Shown here: positions 16,603 through 29,523 of the stretch, piece after piece
Numbering within the stretch: the first letter of the stretch is position 1
Layout: each line of letters starts with the position of its first letter
Made by a program: the position numbers and the translations under genes
Origin: Betaproteobacteria bacterium
GTDB lineage: Bacteria > Pseudomonadota > Gammaproteobacteria > Burkholderiales > Burkholderiaceae_A
DNA: 52,564 nucleotides
NCBI GenBank assembly: GCA_028139135.1
Contig: JAOINB010000006.1
Location: 1-52,564, forward strand
Reading direction: 5' to 3'
The notes under the pieces: model-generated
Seen by the model: the letters and a program-made list of their open reading frames with translations, nothing else
Database searches by the model: none
What the model was told of the DNA's origin: nothing

Positions 16603-19600
16603 ATGATTAGTGTGATTATGAATTTTTCAAGACCAAAAACTGCTGGATTATATAACCCTCAAAACGAACACGATTCCTGTGGAGTTGGGTTCATAGCTAG
16701 CATTAAGGGCGAAAAAACACACCAAATTGTACTTGACGGTTTAAAAATTCTTGAAAACTTAGAACATCGAGGAGCGGTTGGAGCAGATCCTCTGATGGGA
16801 GACGGTGCTGGCATCATGTTACAAATCCCCGACAAGTTTTTTCGTGCGAAGCTCTCGATTGATGGGGTTACTCTTCCCGCAGAGGGAGAGTACGGTATTG
16901 GTATGGTTTTTTTGCCTAAAGAGCAAGGTGCGCGATTGGCTTGTGAAAGGGCTATTGAACGAGCAATCATAGAAGAGGGGCAAGTTTTATTAGGATGGAG
17001 AACCGTTCCAGTTAATGGCACTATTCCTATGTCGCCAAGAGTGAAAGAAAAAGAACCAGTTATAAGACAAGTTTTCATTGGAAGGGGTTCGGATATTTTC
17101 GTTCAGGATGCTTTCGAACGTAAACTCATGGTAATTCGAAAAATCGCAAGTAATGACGTCAACAAGTTAGATTTAAAACATGGAAAAGAATTTTATTTTT
17201 GTTCCTTATCAAGCAGAGTAGTTCTTTATAAGGGCCTCCTCCTGTCTAATCAGGTGGGAGCATATTTTCAAGATTTGACGGATCAAGATGTTAAGTCAGC
17301 ACTGGCTTTAGTTCATCAGAGATTCTCAACGAATACTTTTCCTGAATGGAGCCTTGCTCAGCCATTTCGATTAATAGCTCACAACGGGGAGATTAACACA
17401 GTTAAGGGAAACTTTAACTGGCTAAAGGCAAGAGAAGGGTCTATGGCTTCTCCCTACTTTGGTGATGATTTAAAGAAGCTATATCCAGTCTGCGACTATG
17501 GCCAGTCTGATACCGCTGTCTTTGATAACTGTTTAGAACTTCTCGTGGCATCAGGATACTCTCTTGCGCAGGCTGTGATGATGATGATTCCGGAGCCGTG
17601 GGAACAGAATCATTCGATGCCGGAGTCTAGAAGGGCCTTTTATGAATATCATGCTCCTATGATGGAACCATGGGATGGTCCAGCCTCAATAGTATTCACT
17701 GATGGAAAGCAAATCGGAGCCACTCTCGACAGGAATGGGTTGAGGCCCTCCCGTTACTGTATTACAGATGATGGATTAGTTATTATGGCCTCCGAAACAG
17801 GGGTTCTGCCAGTCAGTGAAAATAGGGTTGTTAGAAAATGGAGGTTGCAGCCTGGAAAAATGTTCCTCATTGACCTGGAGGAAAAAAGATTAATTGATGA
17901 CGATGAGATAAAAGAGAGCATCTCAAAACAGAAACCCTATAGAAATTGGATAGAAAATTTGACCTTAAAATTGGGAGACATAAAGGCTTCTGACGAGAGA
18001 TTACAAAAAAGGGATGTCGGTATTTCAACATCAGAAAAGCAACAGGTATTTGGTTACACAAGGGAAGATATTAAGTATTTGTTTGCTCCAATGTGTTCCA
18101 CTGGCCAGGAAGGAATAGGGTCAATGGGTAACGACACGCCCTTAGCGGTATTATCAACTCGTAGTAAGCCAATATTCAATTATTTTAAACAACTATTCGC
18201 GCAAGTGACTAACCCTCCGATAGATCCGATTAGGGAAGCGATAGTAATGTCGCTAGTAAATTTTATCGGACCAAGACCAAATCTTCTCGATATCAATCAG
18301 ACAAACCCTCCTTTGAGAATTGAAGTTTCACAGCCGATATTGAATTTCAAAGATATGAACAAAATCCGTAATATCATTGTTCACTCTAACGGCAAATTTA
18401 AATCTCATACCTTAGATATTTGCTATCCAGTCTCATGGGGGAGCGCTGGTGTTGAGGCAAAGCTGTCGAGCTTGTGCGCTGATGCAGCTGATGCCGTGAG
18501 GGACGGTTACAACATTTTAATCATTAGTGACAAGGGAGTGTCGAGAGAAAATGTTGCTGTTCCCTCTTTATTGGCGCTATCGGCCATTCACCAACATTTG
18601 GTTCAGGAAGGGCTTCGTACTTCAACCGGATTAGTGGTTGAAACAGGTTTAGCAAGAGAAGTTCATCACTTCGCAGTTCTAGCAGGTTACGGAGCAGAGG
18701 CTATTCATCCTTACTTAGCTTTAGAAACCATTTTGCACAACTCAGATCTGGTTGTGTCCCAGGTTGGTGAAGATCGTGCTGTAGAAAATTATATAAAGGC
18801 GGTTGGCAAAGGTTTAATGAAGATCATGTCAAAAATGGGCATTTCGACTTACATGTCCTACTGTGGCGCACAAATTTTCGAAGCGGTTGGGCTCTCAGAA
18901 GAGATTGTTAAAACATATTTTAAGGGTACTTCAAGTGCTGTAGGAGGAGTAGGGATTTTTGAACTGGCCGAAGAGATGATTAAACTGCATCACAACACTT
19001 TTAAACATCGAGAAAGTAATGCTCATTCACACTTATCCTCAGGCGGAGAGTATGAATGGCGGATAGGCGGGGAAAACCATATGTGGACGCCAGATGCCAT
19101 AGCCAATCTTCAACATGCAGTCAGGGGTAATCAGTGGGAATCTTATAAACAATATGCTCAGATTATTAATGACCAGAGCGAGAGGAACATGACGTTAAGG
19201 GGCTTATTTTCTTTTAAAGTAGATCCCTCAAAGGCTATATCAATCGATAAAGTTGAACCTGTACAGGAGATTGTAAAAAGGTTTTCTACTGGGGCTATGT
19301 CATTGGGATCTATTTCAACTGAGGCACATACAACTCTTGCTGTCGCTATGAACCGGTTAGGAGGAAAGTCAAATACTGGTGAAGGCGGTGAAGATAGAGA
19401 TCGTTACATGTTCGGTGGTGAATATGACAAGAAAGTTTCTGGTGATAATGAAACGCTCTCATTTAGACTCAAAAATGCTGACATTAAATCGGACTTTCCT
19501 CTTAAAAAAAATGATAGCTTACGTTCTAAGATAAAACAGGTAGCTTCGGGTCGATTTGGGGTTACAACAGAGTATCTCTCCTCTGCCGATCAAATACAAA

Positions 19601-21327
19601 TCAAAATGGCACAGGGTGCAAAGCCAGGGGAGGGCGGGCAATTACCTGGGGGGAAAGTATCAGAGTATATTGGGTCTTTACGATACTCTGTTCCCGGAGT
19701 AGGCTTAATTTCACCTCCTCCTCATCATGATATTTATTCAATAGAAGATTTGGCCCAGCTTATCCATGATCTTAAAAACGTTTCTCCCAAAGCAGATATT
19801 TCCGTTAAACTCGTCTCGGAAATTGGAGTTGGAACCGTTGCAGCCGGTGTTGCCAAAGCGAAGGCAGATCATGTCGTGATTGCAGGCCATGATGGAGGAA
19901 CTGGTGCATCACCATTGTCTTCCATTAAGCATGCAGGTTCTCCATGGGAGATCGGATTGGCTGAGACTCAACAAACTCTCGTTCTTAATGGCTTAAGAAG
20001 TCGCATAAAGGTTCAAGTTGATGGTCAGATGAAAACTGGTCGTGATGTTGTTATTGCTGCATTACTTGGAGCTGACGAAATGGGATTTGCAACTGCTCCT
20101 CTTGTTGCTGAGGGATGTATTATGATGAGGAAATGCCATCTAAATACCTGTCCGGTTGGAATTGCAACGCAGGATCCTGAACTCAGAAAAAGGTATGCTG
20201 GCACTCCAGAGCATGTTGTAAATTACTTCTTTTTTGTCGCGGAAGAGGTAAGGCAAATCATGGCCCAGCTTGGAGCGAAGACGCTAAATGAATTGATAGG
20301 AAGAGCTGATCTATTACAAACCAATGACGCCATCCTCACATGGAAAGCTAAAGGTCTCGATTTCTCAAAGCTCTTTTACGTCCCCGAAAATATAGGTCAA
20401 GAGAGCAGAAAACACGCTACCGCTCAGGACCATGCGCTCTCCAAAGCTCTCGACAATGATCTCATTTCAGAGGTGGTATCTGCCATAGAAAACAAGACTA
20501 AAAATATTGAGATTAAAAAGCCAGTTAAGAATATAAACCGCACGGTTGGGGCGATGCTTTCTGGTCATTTGGCTCGTAAGTTTGGGAAAAGTTTATCCGA
20601 TTTAGGTAAGACCCTGCATATTAAATGCGAAGGCACAGGCGGACAATCCTTCGGTGCCTTTCTCATTAATGGAGTTACCCTGGATCTCACTGGAGAAGCT
20701 AATGACTATACAGGAAAGGGCTTATCTGGGGGAACCATAATTGTTAAGCCATCTAAGGAATTTGTTGGACCTGCAAAAGATAATATCATAGTAGGGAACA
20801 CAGTCTTATATGGAGCGACTTCTGGTAAGGCGTTTTTCTCTGGTGTCGCGGGTGAAAGGTTTTGTGTAAGACTTTCCGGAGCCGAGGCTGTTGTAGAAGG
20901 GGTTGGCGATCATGGCTGTGAGTATATGACTGGAGGTACGGTCGTCATTCTAGGAGAAACGGGCCGTAATTTTGCAGCTGGAATGTCTGGGGGAGTAGCT
21001 TATGTTTATAATACCGACAAAAAGTTTGCTTCTAGATGTAATCAGTCGATGGTTGATCTCGTGCCAGTTGAACTAAAAAATACTCAGGAAGGTACTTTGA
21101 GTAGAGATCTTTGGCACAAAGGTGAACTCGACGAAATAATTTTGAAAAAATTAATAAAAGAACACTATGATAATACTGGAAGTCAGTTGGCAAAAAAAAT
21201 ACTAAAAAATTGGAGCTCAGAAATAAATCACTTTGTAAAAGTTTTTCCAAAAGAATACCAACGGGCGCTTGTTGAACTAAGTGAGTCTAGAGACATCAAA
21301 AGAACGGCTAAACTAGCAAAACATTGA
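16603..21327 (+). CDS. gltB: Glutamate synthase [NADPH] large chain
   Basis: 1574 residues from ATG 16603; ATG 16618 is an equally plausible start. The N-terminal Ntn-type amidotransferase domain begins at the Cys of EHDSCGVGF (residue 26, the catalytic Cys after propeptide removal). It is followed by the central domain, the FMN/synthase domain with [25 protein letters not shown] and [12 protein letters not shown], the 3Fe-4S ligands C-x5-C-x4-C in [19 protein letters not shown], and the GxGxG C-terminal domain. Transfers the glutamine amide to 2-oxoglutarate. A possible -10 (TATAGT, 16580-16585) lies upstream with a poor -35. gltD follows 16 bp later. Confidence 0.96.
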   Translation: MISVIMNFSRPKTAGLYNPQNEHDSCGVGFIASIKGEKTHQIVLDGLKILENLEHRGAVGADPLMGDGAGIMLQIPDKFFRAKLSIDGVTLPAEGEYGIGMVFLPKEQGARLACERAIERAIIEEGQVLLGWRTVPVNGTIPMSPRVKEKEPVIRQVFIGRGSDIFVQDAFERKLMVIRKIASNDVNKLDLKHGKEFYFCSLSSRVVLYKGLLLSNQVGAYFQDLTDQDVKSALALVHQRFSTNTFPEWSLAQPFRLIAHNGEINTVKGNFNWLKAREGSMASPYFGDDLKKLYPVCDYGQSDTAVFDNCLELLVASGYSLAQAVMMMIPEPWEQNHSMPESRRAFYEYHAPMMEPWDGPASIVFTDGKQIGATLDRNGLRPSRYCITDDGLVIMASETGVLPVSENRVVRKWRLQPGKMFLIDLEEKRLIDDDEIKESISKQKPYRNWIENLTLKLGDIKASDERLQKRDVGISTSEKQQVFGYTREDIKYLFAPMCSTGQEGIGSMGNDTPLAVLSTRSKPIFNYFKQLFAQVTNPPIDPIREAIVMSLVNFIGPRPNLLDINQTNPPLRIEVSQPILNFKDMNKIRNIIVHSNGKFKSHTLDICYPVSWGSAGVEAKLSSLCADAADAVRDGYNILIISDKGVSRENVAVPSLLALSAIHQHLVQEGLRTSTGLVVETGLAREVHHFAVLAGYGAEAIHPYLALETILHNSDLVVSQVGEDRAVENYIKAVGKGLMKIMSKMGISTYMSYCGAQIFEAVGLSEEIVKTYFKGTSSAVGGVGIFELAEEMIKLHHNTFKHRESNAHSHLSSGGEYEWRIGGENHMWTPDAIANLQHAVRGNQWESYKQYAQIINDQSERNMTLRGLFSFKVDPSKAISIDKVEPVQEIVKRFSTGAMSLGSISTEAHTTLAVAMNRLGGKSNTGEGGEDRDRYMFGGEYDKKVSGDNETLSFRLKNADIKSDFPLKKNDSLRSKIKQVASGRFGVTTEYLSSADQIQIKMAQGAKPGEGGQLPGGKVSEYIGSLRYSVPGVGLISPPPHHDIYSIEDLAQLIHDLKNVSPKADISVKLVSEIGVGTVAAGVAKAKADHVVIAGHDGGTGASPLSSIKHAGSPWEIGLAETQQTLVLNGLRSRIKVQVDGQMKTGRDVVIAALLGADEMGFATAPLVAEGCIMMRKCHLNTCPVGIATQDPELRKRYAGTPEHVVNYFFFVAEEVRQIMAQLGAKTLNELIGRADLLQTNDAILTWKAKGLDFSKLFYVPENIGQESRKHATAQDHALSKALDNDLISEVVSAIENKTKNIEIKKPVKNINRTVGAMLSGHLARKFGKSLSDLGKTLHIKCEGTGGQSFGAFLINGVTLDLTGEANDYTGKGLSGGTIIVKPSKEFVGPAKDNIIVGNTVLYGATSGKAFFSGVAGERFCVRLSGAEAVVEGVGDHGCEYMTGGTVVILGETGRNFAAGMSGGVAYVYNTDKKFASRCNQSMVDLVPVELKNTQEGTLSRDLWHKGELDEIILKKLIKEHYDNTGSQLAKKILKNWSSEINHFVKVFPKEYQRALVELSESRDIKRTAKLAKH

Positions 21328-21343
21328 GAAGAGGAGTGTAGGT

Positions 21344-22792
21344 ATGGCAAATCCTGTCGGGTTTCTAGAATTAGAGAGAGTAGAGCAAAAGTCCGAAAAT
21401 CCAGAAGAGCGAGTTGGCCATTATAAAGAATTCGTAAAAACCCTGTCAGAGAAAGAGGCTGGTCTTCAGGCGAGCCGATGCATGGATTGTGGAACTCCTT
21501 TTTGTAATAATGGGTGCCCAGTTAACAATGTCATTCCAGACTTCAATAGCTTAGTTATTGACTCAGATTGGAAATCGGCTTTGGAAGTTTTACATAGCAC
21601 TAATAATTTTCCTGAGTTCACAGGAAGAATTTGTCCAGCACCTTGTGAAGCAGCTTGTACGTTAAATTTCAACAGTGAGGCAGTGGGAATAAAATCCATC
21701 GAGCAAGCAATCATTGACCGAGGGTGGAGTGAAGGTTGGGTAAAACCCGTAATTTCAAAGTTACAGACAGGGAAGAGGGTCGCAATTGTTGGCTCAGGCC
21801 CAGCAGGCCTAGCGGCAGGTCAACAACTAGCTCGACTTGGTCATTCTGTAGTAATTTTTGAAAAGAGTAATCGAATCGGGGGTCTTTTAAGATATGGGAT
21901 TCCAGACTTCAAAATGGAGAAGTACAACATCGATCGTAGAATAGATCAGATGGAACACGAAGGTGTTGTTTTTGAAAAAAGTGTGTTGGTTGGAAAAATT
22001 AGTCAAAAAGATGCAAAGAACTTCTCAGGTAAAGTTTTGAGCCCCGAAACATTAGAGAATGATTTTGATGCAGTTTTAATAGCAGGAGGCGCTGAGCAAC
22101 CAAGGGACCTGCCTGTTCCAGGTAGACAATTATCTGGAGTCCACTTTGCTATGGACTTTCTTCCTCTGCAAAATATGATTTGTGCCGGTGACAAATTGGA
22201 ACACCCTCTATCTGCCAAAGAGAAACACGTAGTTGTCATTGGAGGAGGGGATACTGGTTCTGATTGTGTTGGGACTTCTAACCGACAGGGAGCAAAATCC
22301 GTAACGCAATTTGAGTTAATGCCGCAGCCGCCCAAGGAAGAGAATAAAGGTCTAACTTGGCCATATTGGCCGCAAAAATTGCGGACCTCATCTAGTCATC
22401 AAGAGGGATGCGAAAGGCAGTTCGCTCTGGCTACGAAGGAATTTGTTGGTGAAAATGGAAAAGTCGTGGCAGTTAAAACCTGTAGCTTGATCTGGGAAAA
22501 TGGCAAGTATTCTGAAGTTGACGGTTCTGAGAAGATTTATCCAGCAGATTTAGTATTGTTGTCAATGGGATTCGTGTCGCCAACTCAAAGCCTTATTGCA
22601 GATTTTCAAGTGGAAAAGGATAGTCGAGGAAACGTTAAGGCTAGTGACAATGGTTTGGACTCTTACAAAACAAACAGAAAAAATGTGTTTGCAGCCGGGG
22701 ATGTTCGAAGAGGTCAGTCCTTAGTTGTTTGGGCGATTAGGGAGGGAAGAAAAGCCGCTGAAGCAATAAATAATTTTCTTTTAACTCCCTGA
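21344..22792 (+). CDS. gltD: Glutamate synthase [NADPH] small chain
   Basis: 482 residues. N-terminal Fe-S domain with Cys46, Cys49, Cys54 and Cys58 ([13 protein letters not shown]) and the second set in [15 protein letters not shown]-binding [23 protein letters not shown]-binding [19 protein letters not shown]-terminal FAD contact [16 protein letters not shown]. Passes NADPH electrons to GltB. ATG is preceded by GAGGAGTG. Converges with uvrA, with 20 bp between stop codons. Confidence 0.96.
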   Translation: MANPVGFLELERVEQKSENPEERVGHYKEFVKTLSEKEAGLQASRCMDCGTPFCNNGCPVNNVIPDFNSLVIDSDWKSALEVLHSTNNFPEFTGRICPAPCEAACTLNFNSEAVGIKSIEQAIIDRGWSEGWVKPVISKLQTGKRVAIVGSGPAGLAAGQQLARLGHSVVIFEKSNRIGGLLRYGIPDFKMEKYNIDRRIDQMEHEGVVFEKSVLVGKISQKDAKNFSGKVLSPETLENDFDAVLIAGGAEQPRDLPVPGRQLSGVHFAMDFLPLQNMICAGDKLEHPLSAKEKHVVVIGGGDTGSDCVGTSNRQGAKSVTQFELMPQPPKEENKGLTWPYWPQKLRTSSSHQEGCERQFALATKEFVGENGKVVAVKTCSLIWENGKYSEVDGSEKIYPADLVLLSMGFVSPTQSLIADFQVEKDSRGNVKASDNGLDSYKTNRKNVFAAGDVRRGQSLVVWAIREGRKAAEAINNFLLTP

Positions 22793-22812
22793 TTTCGATC
22801 CTCTCTGCTATA

Positions 22813-25614
22813 TCAGTTCAAGTAAGGGCGCAAGTACTGAGCCGTTGCATTCGTTTTCATTTTAGCAACGGATAATGGATGTCCCTCGGCAATTATTTTG
22901 CCACCTTCAGGTCCACCTTCAGGTCCCATGTCTATAATCCAGTTGCAGGAGGAAATAAAATCTATGTTGTGTTCTATTGCAATTACAGAGTGACCTCGTT
23001 CCACTAATCTCTCCAGCACATCAAGTAACAAGGATATTTCGGAGTGGTGTAGTCCCGTAGTAGGCTCATCTAAAAGATACAGAGTCTGTTTATCATTAGC
23101 CCGGGATAGTTCTCGTGCAAGCTTAATGCGTTGGGCTTCTCCCCCCGAAAATGTCAGGGAACTTTGACCGAGTTTAATGTAGCCTAGCCCAACACTTTTA
23201 AGCATGTTCAAAATATTCGTTATTTTTTTACTAAACGAGAAAAAATCCGCAGCCGTATCAACTGTCATGTCCAAGACATCAGATATATTTTTCCCTCTCC
23301 AACGAATTAGTTTTGTTTCCTGATTGAATCGAGTTCCGGCACATTCCTCACATATCGAATAAACGTCTGGTAGGAAATGCATGTCGATACGAAGAGCACC
23401 CTCTCCTTTGCATTTCTGACATCTTCCGCTCTCATTATTAAAGGAGAATCGTCCAGAGTCATAACCTTTTTCTTTTGCCAATAATGTAGAGGCAAATAAA
23501 TCTCTAATTAGTGAGTATATCCCTGTATATGTAGCAGGATTGCTCTTCGGTGACTTTCCAATAGCTTTTTGATCAATCGTAATCAATTTTTCTATGCTTT
23601 TGTTCGGATATTTAATTTGCTTTTTATTAGAATCTAAAGATATTATCCGGTCATGCATAAAGTCGTTTTTTAGACAATAATTTATTAAAGTAGATTTACC
23701 GGAACCTGAGACCCCTGTAATACAAGTTAACGTATTTATTGGAAAATCGACGCAAAGATTCTTTAAATTATTCTCGTTCGCCCCTTCAATTCTTAACCAG
23801 CCTTTAATTTTATTAATTTTTTTATTCTTTTTTTTTCCATTTGGATAATTTAGAAAAGACGCTGTTTCTGAGTGACAGATTTTCGAGATATCTTTTACGT
23901 TGCCGGAGAAGAGCACTTTTCCTCCATTGCTACCGGCTCCAGGTCCTAGATCAACAATTTGATCTGCAGCTAGCATCATATCTCTATCATGTTCAACCAC
24001 GATAACGCTGTTACCTAGTTGTTTTAGTTTTATTAGTGCATTTATTAGTTTTTTGTTATCTCTGGCGTGAAGCCCTTTGGATGGTTCGTCTAAAACGTAG
24101 GTTATTCCAGATAGTTTTGCCCCGATTTGTGACGCTAATCTTATACGCTGGACTTCTCCCCCAGATAAAGACCCGGAGGATCTTTTTAATGTTAAGTACT
24201 GCAACCCTAGCTCAATAAGCAGCTCAGTCCTATTTTTTATTTCATATATAATTTGGTCTTCATTATTTCCTTTTGAGCAAATACTCCCTTCCGATAAAAT
24301 TTCAAATAAGTTTTTAAGAGAAAGATTTAGAATATCTTCGATAGTGGTACCTTTGTCATTAATTTCAATGGTCACGGAGCGAGCTAATTTATTCAACCTA
24401 CAACCATTGCAACATGGGCAAATTAATTCACTTTTATATTCACTTAAACTGTCCCTTAAAGTCTTATCATGTGACTTGTCCCAGAGTTTGCTAAGGTGAG
24501 CTACTATCCCGGGAAAAGAACTTTTACCGTTGGATTCTCCATTCAGAATTATTTTTTTTATTGGTTCTGGCAAGCTCCCAAACTTTTCTGTAGTTGAAAA
24601 GTTATACTTCTCTGCTAACCCTTCCATGATTGCATAGTTAAATTTATTTCTCTTATCCCACCCTGGAATTGCTCCTCCCTCTATTGATACCTCGGGGAAT
24701 CTGATAATTTTTTTGAGGTCAAATTCATACACAGTCCCGATGCCACCGCAGGAATTGCAGGCCCCCTGAGGTTTATTAAACGAGAAATGACTAGTATTAA
24801 GTTCCTCTGCTTTAAATTCGCATTTAGTACAAATAGGGCTTTTGGCAAATATATAGTCTTCTCCTTGTTTCTCTAAATTACCTACCTTCGCTATTTCACT
24901 CTCTACAGTCATAGCCAGTTCTAAAGATTCTTGAATTCTAGTAGAGTTGTCAGAACATACTCTTACTCGGTCTACAACCAGATCTATTCCGGAAACTTTT
25001 GACACCGGTTGTTCAAGGACTAAGTCCAAATCATGTATTTTTAGGTCAGCGTCTGTTGTATGGATTCGGACCTTTGCGTATCCTAGCGATTTCAATTCGT
25101 CAAATTTTTGTTGGATAGTTTTCTGTTCAAAATTCTCTAATTTAATTTTCGAGAAAATTCCAACCAGCTGACTAGCAAACTCACGGTGAATGAAGTCACA
25201 CATTTCCGAAATAGATTTTATAAAAAGAGGTGTACCGTGAACTGGGCAGTGTGAGGTTCCCCGGGTTGCAAATAGCAACCGAAGGTAATCGAAGATGTCC
25301 GTCAATGTTCCGACGGTTGATCTTGGGTTTTGAATAAGATTTTTTTGTTCTAGCGCAATAGACGGAGATAATCCTTCTATGAGGTCTACATCAGGTCTGG
25401 GGGGCAGAGAAATAAATTTTCTGGCAGTTATTGCAAGGGATTCTACATATCTTCTTTGGCTTTCCGCATAAATTGTATCGAAAGCTAGTGAAGATTTACC
25501 GGAGCCAGATACACCCGTAATCACTACCAATGCATTACGTTTAATATCGACATCAATTTTTTTTAAATTATGGGTTCTTGCACCGCGAACACGAATAAAG
25601 GAATTTTCTTTCAT
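22813..25614 (-). CDS. uvrA: UvrABC system protein A
   Basis: 933 residues, two ABC ATPase halves. Walker A motifs [10 protein letters not shown] (near residue 35) and [10 protein letters not shown] (second half); signatures [14 protein letters not shown] and [14 protein letters not shown]; Walker B DEPSKGLH and DEPTTGLH. Zinc modules: CTKC...CNSC in the first half and CQKC...CEEC in the second. UvrA dimers find bulky DNA lesions and load UvrB. The segment after YVESL reads [21 protein letters not shown] instead of the common SAYARQFLQMM pattern, and the D-loop has Lys in DEPSKGLH where Ile is common, so this is a somewhat divergent UvrA. Divergent from the MFS gene, as in other betaproteobacteria. 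Confidence 0.94.
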   Translation of the reverse strand: MKENSFIRVRGARTHNLKKIDVDIKRNALVVITGVSGSGKSSLAFDTIYAESQRRYVESLAITARKFISLPPRPDVDLIEGLSPSIALEQKNLIQNPRSTVGTLTDIFDYLRLLFATRGTSHCPVHGTPLFIKSISEMCDFIHREFASQLVGIFSKIKLENFEQKTIQQKFDELKSLGYAKVRIHTTDADLKIHDLDLVLEQPVSKVSGIDLVVDRVRVCSDNSTRIQESLELAMTVESEIAKVGNLEKQGEDYIFAKSPICTKCEFKAEELNTSHFSFNKPQGACNSCGGIGTVYEFDLKKIIRFPEVSIEGGAIPGWDKRNKFNYAIMEGLAEKYNFSTTEKFGSLPEPIKKIILNGESNGKSSFPGIVAHLSKLWDKSHDKTLRDSLSEYKSELICPCCNGCRLNKLARSVTIEINDKGTTIEDILNLSLKNLFEILSEGSICSKGNNEDQIIYEIKNRTELLIELGLQYLTLKRSSGSLSGGEVQRIRLASQIGAKLSGITYVLDEPSKGLHARDNKKLINALIKLKQLGNSVIVVEHDRDMMLAADQIVDLGPGAGSNGGKVLFSGNVKDISKICHSETASFLNYPNGKKKNKKINKIKGWLRIEGANENNLKNLCVDFPINTLTCITGVSGSGKSTLINYCLKNDFMHDRIISLDSNKKQIKYPNKSIEKLITIDQKAIGKSPKSNPATYTGIYSLIRDLFASTLLAKEKGYDSGRFSFNNESGRCQKCKGEGALRIDMHFLPDVYSICEECAGTRFNQETKLIRWRGKNISDVLDMTVDTAADFFSFSKKITNILNMLKSVGLGYIKLGQSSLTFSGGEAQRIKLARELSRANDKQTLYLLDEPTTGLHHSEISLLLDVLERLVERGHSVIAIEHNIDFISSCNWIIDMGPEGGPEGGKIIAEGHPLSVAKMKTNATAQYLRPYLN

Positions 25615-25656
25615 AACCTTATTTTAAATTTAAATTATGCATTAATATAACCAGAC

Positions 25657-26832
25657 ATGAGAGAAACAGAAACACTTTTGCAGTCCGAACGAAAAGCCAT
25701 CTTTGCTTTATGCTTTGTTTACGGTCTGAGAATGTTAGGTCTGTTTTTTATAATGCCAGTAATAGTTTATGACTTGCAGGAAAACGATCCTTTAAATGTG
25801 GGTTTAAAAGCTGGTTTCGTTATTGGTGCCTACGGAATAACCCAAGCTATTTTTCAGATTCCTTTCGGAATACTATCTGATTTTTTTGGTCGCAAGAGGG
25901 TTATCGTCGCAGGCTTGCTTTTATTTTCATTAGGAAGCTTTTTTGCCGCAGTATCAACAAATACCACAGAACTAATTATTGCAAGACTTATTCAGGGTAT
26001 GGGGGCAATTTCATCGGTCGTTACTGCTTTTTTAGCTGATCTTACGCGACCAAAGATCAGGACAAAAGCAATGGCCTTTGTAGGACTTTCTATAGGTATA
26101 GCTTTTATATTAGCTCTCGTAATTTCCCCCATAACCTATTCTTTTGTGGGATTAAACGGATTGTTTTTTATTGTTGGCCTATTGGGTATATTTGCCGTGT
26201 TAGTAGTTCTTGGAATCAAAGAAACAAAAAGTTTCGCACGGACAAAAATTGTGGAAAGCTATAACCTTAGGAATTTTTCGTTTCAGCTAATTATTTTATT
26301 TTTTAGTATTTTCATTTTGATGACTATTCAGGCTGCCTTGTTTATTGTGATTCCCTTGTATTTTCTGGATTTTGGCTATCAAATTCAAGATCATTGGAAA
26401 ATTTATCTGCCCGTTCTTTGTTTTGCTTTTTTAGGGATTATTTGGCCTGTAAAGAAAATTACTAGGGATGGCAATCAAAGGCTCTTTTTTATTTTTTCAA
26501 TTTTTCTTCTAATTCTATCCATTTGGTCATTCGGCCAATTTTCAGAAAATAAGGGGATATTTCTTTTATCCTTGGTTTTTTATTTTTTGGGTTTTAATTT
26601 GCTTGAGGCGATATTGCCCTCATGGGTATCCATGTTATCAGCGCTTGAAAGCAGAGGATTTTCTCTAGCTATTTACAATACCTTTCAAGCAACGGGTATT
26701 TTTTTTGGTGGCACTATCGGAGGCTTGCTTTTCGAAAAATACGGGTTTGATGGTATCATTTACTTATGTTTGATATTATCGTTTTTTTGGATAATTATTT
26801 CGCTTAGATTAAAAAAAAGACGGTTAAATTAG
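25657..26832 (+). CDS. Major facilitator superfamily transporter (YajR-like)
   Basis: 391 residues with 12 predicted hydrophobic segments. The loop 2-3 signature is GILSDFFGRKRVIVAG and helix 4 contains RLIQGMGAISSVVTAFLADLT. It resembles YajR-type drug/H+ antiporters but stops right after the last transmembrane segment (RLKKRRLN), without the C-terminal YAM domain. Substrate unknown. It is placed between divergent uvrA (42 bp) and ssb (18 bp); this uvrA-MFS-ssb order recurs in betaproteobacteria and does not by itself imply a repair role. Confidence 0.85.
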   Translation: MRETETLLQSERKAIFALCFVYGLRMLGLFFIMPVIVYDLQENDPLNVGLKAGFVIGAYGITQAIFQIPFGILSDFFGRKRVIVAGLLLFSLGSFFAAVSTNTTELIIARLIQGMGAISSVVTAFLADLTRPKIRTKAMAFVGLSIGIAFILALVISPITYSFVGLNGLFFIVGLLGIFAVLVVLGIKETKSFARTKIVESYNLRNFSFQLIILFFSIFILMTIQAALFIVIPLYFLDFGYQIQDHWKIYLPVLCFAFLGIIWPVKKITRDGNQRLFFIFSIFLLILSIWSFGQFSENKGIFLLSLVFYFLGFNLLEAILPSWVSMLSALESRGFSLAIYNTFQATGIFFGGTIGGLLFEKYGFDGIIYLCLILSFFWIIISLRLKKRRLN

Positions 26833-26850
26833 AAAATAGAAGGCGGCGTA

Positions 26851-27321
26851 ATGGCTTCAGTAAATAGAGTAATAGTTTTGGGTAATTTGGGTAGGGACCC
26901 TGAAATACGGTATACCTCCGATGAACGCGCTATTGCGAATCTTTCCCTTGCAACTAGTTCAAGATATAAAGATAAAAGTTCTGGTGAGTTAAAAGAACAA
27001 ACAGAGTGGCATAAAATAGTGCTCTACAATAGACTGGCAGAAGTTGCTAGAGAGTATTTAAAAAAAGGGCAATCGGTTTATGTTGAAGGAAGATTACAGA
27101 CCAGGAAGTGGCAGGATCAAAATGGCCAGGATCGTTATACTACCGAAATAGTTGGAGACAATATGCAAATGCTTGGGTCTAGAGCCGGGGCAAGTAGTGA
27201 AGCCTCAGGTAGCATCACGAGAGATGAGCCAGGGTCTTCTAGTAAAGCAAATACTTCAAAGTCCGGTGACGGTCCAATAGCAAAGGGTTTTGAAGATTTG
27301 GATGACGATATACCTTTTTAG
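26851..27321 (+). CDS. ssb: Single-stranded DNA-binding protein
   Basis: 156 residues. N-terminal OB fold ([70 protein letters not shown]), then a Ser/Gly-rich linker (about 112-146) and the acidic tip DLDDDIPF that docks repair and replication proteins. Preceded by AAGGCGGCG as Shine-Dalgarno. Confidence 0.95.
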   Translation: MASVNRVIVLGNLGRDPEIRYTSDERAIANLSLATSSRYKDKSSGELKEQTEWHKIVLYNRLAEVAREYLKKGQSVYVEGRLQTRKWQDQNGQDRYTTEIVGDNMQMLGSRAGASSEASGSITRDEPGSSSKANTSKSGDGPIAKGFEDLDDDIPF

Positions 27322-27350
27322 AATTTTATATAAATCAATAAGGGACACTT

Positions 27351-27734
27351 ATGCCCATTTATTCATACAAGTGTAATGCTTGCGGGCATCAATCTGATGT
27401 CCTGCAAAAGATGTCTGATCCGCCTTTAACTAAATGCCCGGCTTGTGGAAAAGATTCATATTCCAAACAGCTTACAGCTGCGGGGTTTGTATTAAAAGGA
27501 GGGGGTTGGTATGTAACTGACTTTAAAGATCAAAAAGGAAAAGGTCAGGACAAGGAACAAAACGGACAAGGTGAGAAAAAAAGTGGTGATGATAGTACTG
27601 GCAAAGGGAAAAACCATGGAGAAAATTCTGCTATCACCAAGGACAACGGGGATAAGAAATCTGTTGCAGCAGAGAAAAAAAATCCCGTGAAAGAAAATAA
27701 GGTAAAGACTACGCATGGAAGTGAAAAAAGATAG
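27351..27734 (+). CDS. FmdB family zinc-ribbon protein
   Basis: 127 residues. The first 45 form the FmdB zinc ribbon: [20 protein letters not shown] with Cys8/Cys11 and TKCPACGK with Cys29/Cys32. After [10 protein letters not shown] comes a tail of about 75 residues made of Lys, Gly, Asn, Asp and Glu with no predicted structure, much longer than needed for the ribbon. Function unknown; FmdB proteins are named after a putative regulator of formamidase/amidase. Conserved just upstream of aspS in betaproteobacteria, usually with a DUF502 membrane-protein gene between them, which is missing here. Ends 7 bp before aspS. Confidence 0.85.
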   Translation: MPIYSYKCNACGHQSDVLQKMSDPPLTKCPACGKDSYSKQLTAAGFVLKGGGWYVTDFKDQKGKGQDKEQNGQGEKKSGDDSTGKGKNHGENSAITKDNGDKKSVAAEKKNPVKENKVKTTHGSEKR

Positions 27735-27741
27735 CAACTCC

Positions 27742-29523
27742 ATGAGAAGTCACTATTGCGGTCACTTGACCGTAAAGCAATGTGACTTGAAGGTTTCTCT
27801 TTGCGGTTGGGTAGCAAAAACGAGAGATCATGGCGGGGTAATTTTTATTGATCTTAGAGATATATCAGGAAGGGCCCAGATAGTTTGCAATCCCGAAGAC
27901 CATGAAGTTTTTTCCTTGGCAGAAAAGGTTAGAAACGAGTATTGTTTAAGAGTCGTTGGGCGAGTACGCAACAGACCTCAAGGTAGCGAAAATGCTAATT
28001 TGGCCAGTGGCTTTGTGGAGGTTGTCTGTTCAAAACTTGAAATTTTAAACACATCCAAAACGCCTCCGTTTCCCCTCGATGACTCATCAATTAACGAGAA
28101 TACTCGGCTTGCTAATCGAGTGATTGACCTTAGAACGGAACAAATGCAAAACAATATTTTGTTACGTCATAATTTTATAAAAGAAGTAAGAGCATTTTTA
28201 AACGGTTCAGATTTCATAGACATCGAAACACCGGTGCTGACTAAGTCGACTCCTGAGGGAGCGAGAGATTTTTTAGTTGGTTCTAGAGTAAATCGAGGTG
28301 AGTTTTTTGCTCTTCCCCAATCCCCACAACTTTTTAAACAACTTTTGATGATAGCTGGATTTGATCGCTACTATCAAATAACAAAATGTTTTCGCGACGA
28401 AGATCTGAGAGCCGACAGACAACCAGAGTTTACTCAAGTAGACTGTGAGACCACGTTTCTTAATGAACTTGAAATTAGAACAGTATTCGAAGAAATGATT
28501 GCAACAGTCTTTTTAAAGGTAGCAAATGTTGAGCTAGAGAGACCTTTTAAAGTTCTTACGTATAAAGAAGCTATTGAAAATTTTGGTACTGATAAGCCAG
28601 ACCTGCGAATTAATCTCTCGTTATGTGAGATTTCTGAAATCGTAAAAAATATTGAATTTAAAATTTTTGCAGATGCTGCAAGGTCTGGTGGGAAGGTAAG
28701 TGTATTGCGTGTACCTGGAGGAGAAAAACTAACTCGAAAAGAAATAGATGATCTGACCGAATATGTAAAAATATTTGGAGCAAAGGGCTTAGCGTGGATA
28801 AAAATCAATGATCTTTCACAAGGTAGAAATGGTTTACAGTCACCTATAGTTAAAAATATCGATGAAAAGGCTTTAAATCAGATTCTTGAAAAAACAAAAG
28901 TAAGGACAGGGGATATTTTATTTTTTGGGGCTGGTAGTCAAAAAGTGGTGAATGATTCTTTGGGCGCCTTAATTACAAAAATTGGACATAGTGATTTTGG
29001 TAAAGAAAACAATCTTTTTGAGTCCGGTTGGAAGCCTTTGTGGGTAATTGATTTTCCTATGTTTGAATACGATTCCGAACTAAATAGATGGACTGCAATG
29101 CACCATCCTTTTACTGCCCCCAAGAAGGAGTATGAAGGTATGCTCACATCTGATCCGGGTGCCTGTCTTTCTCAGGCTTATGATATGGTGATTAATGGCT
29201 CTGAGGTAGGAGGGGGTTCAATACGGATACACAAAATGGACATTCAGAAAGCAATATTTACAGCAATAGGAATTTCGAACGAAGAAGCCAGAGATAAGTT
29301 TGGTTTCCTGCTTGATGCATTAAGCTATGGAGCTCCTCCACATGGTGGGATAGCGTTTGGATTGGATAGACTTGTAGCTCTCCTCTGCAATGCTCCCTCC
29401 ATCAGAGATGTTATTCCTTTTCCAAAAACTCAGAGAGGCCAATGCCTGCTAACTCAGGCTCCTGGTTATGCGAGTAAGCAACAGCTCGATGAGATAGGCC
29501 TCACACTCAAGAAAATAAATTAG
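27742..29523 (+). CDS. aspS: Aspartate--tRNA ligase
   Basis: 593 residues from ATG 27742 ([20 protein letters not shown]); an in-frame upstream ATG at 27715 would overlap fmdB and has no family counterpart. N-terminal OB anticodon-binding domain (about 1-110), class II catalytic core with motif 2 [19 protein letters not shown] and motif 3 [12 protein letters not shown], and the bacterial GAD insert (about 290-420). Normal bacterial length. The TAG stop shares its G with a GTG that appears to be the original start of nudB. Confidence 0.95.
   Translation: MRSHYCGHLTVKQCDLKVSLCGWVAKTRDHGGVIFIDLRDISGRAQIVCNPEDHEVFSLAEKVRNEYCLRVVGRVRNRPQGSENANLASGFVEVVCSKLEILNTSKTPPFPLDDSSINENTRLANRVIDLRTEQMQNNILLRHNFIKEVRAFLNGSDFIDIETPVLTKSTPEGARDFLVGSRVNRGEFFALPQSPQLFKQLLMIAGFDRYYQITKCFRDEDLRADRQPEFTQVDCETTFLNELEIRTVFEEMIATVFLKVANVELERPFKVLTYKEAIENFGTDKPDLRINLSLCEISEIVKNIEFKIFADAARSGGKVSVLRVPGGEKLTRKEIDDLTEYVKIFGAKGLAWIKINDLSQGRNGLQSPIVKNIDEKALNQILEKTKVRTGDILFFGAGSQKVVNDSLGALITKIGHSDFGKENNLFESGWKPLWVIDFPMFEYDSELNRWTAMHHPFTAPKKEYEGMLTSDPGACLSQAYDMVINGSEVGGGSIRIHKMDIQKAIFTAIGISNEEARDKFGFLLDALSYGAPPHGGIAFGLDRLVALLCNAPSIRDVIPFPKTQRGQCLLTQAPGYASKQQLDEIGLTLKKIN

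Noticed and set aside
16659-17078. 139-codon antisense frame within gltB
   Set aside because: Opposite to the well conserved amidotransferase domain; no independent features.
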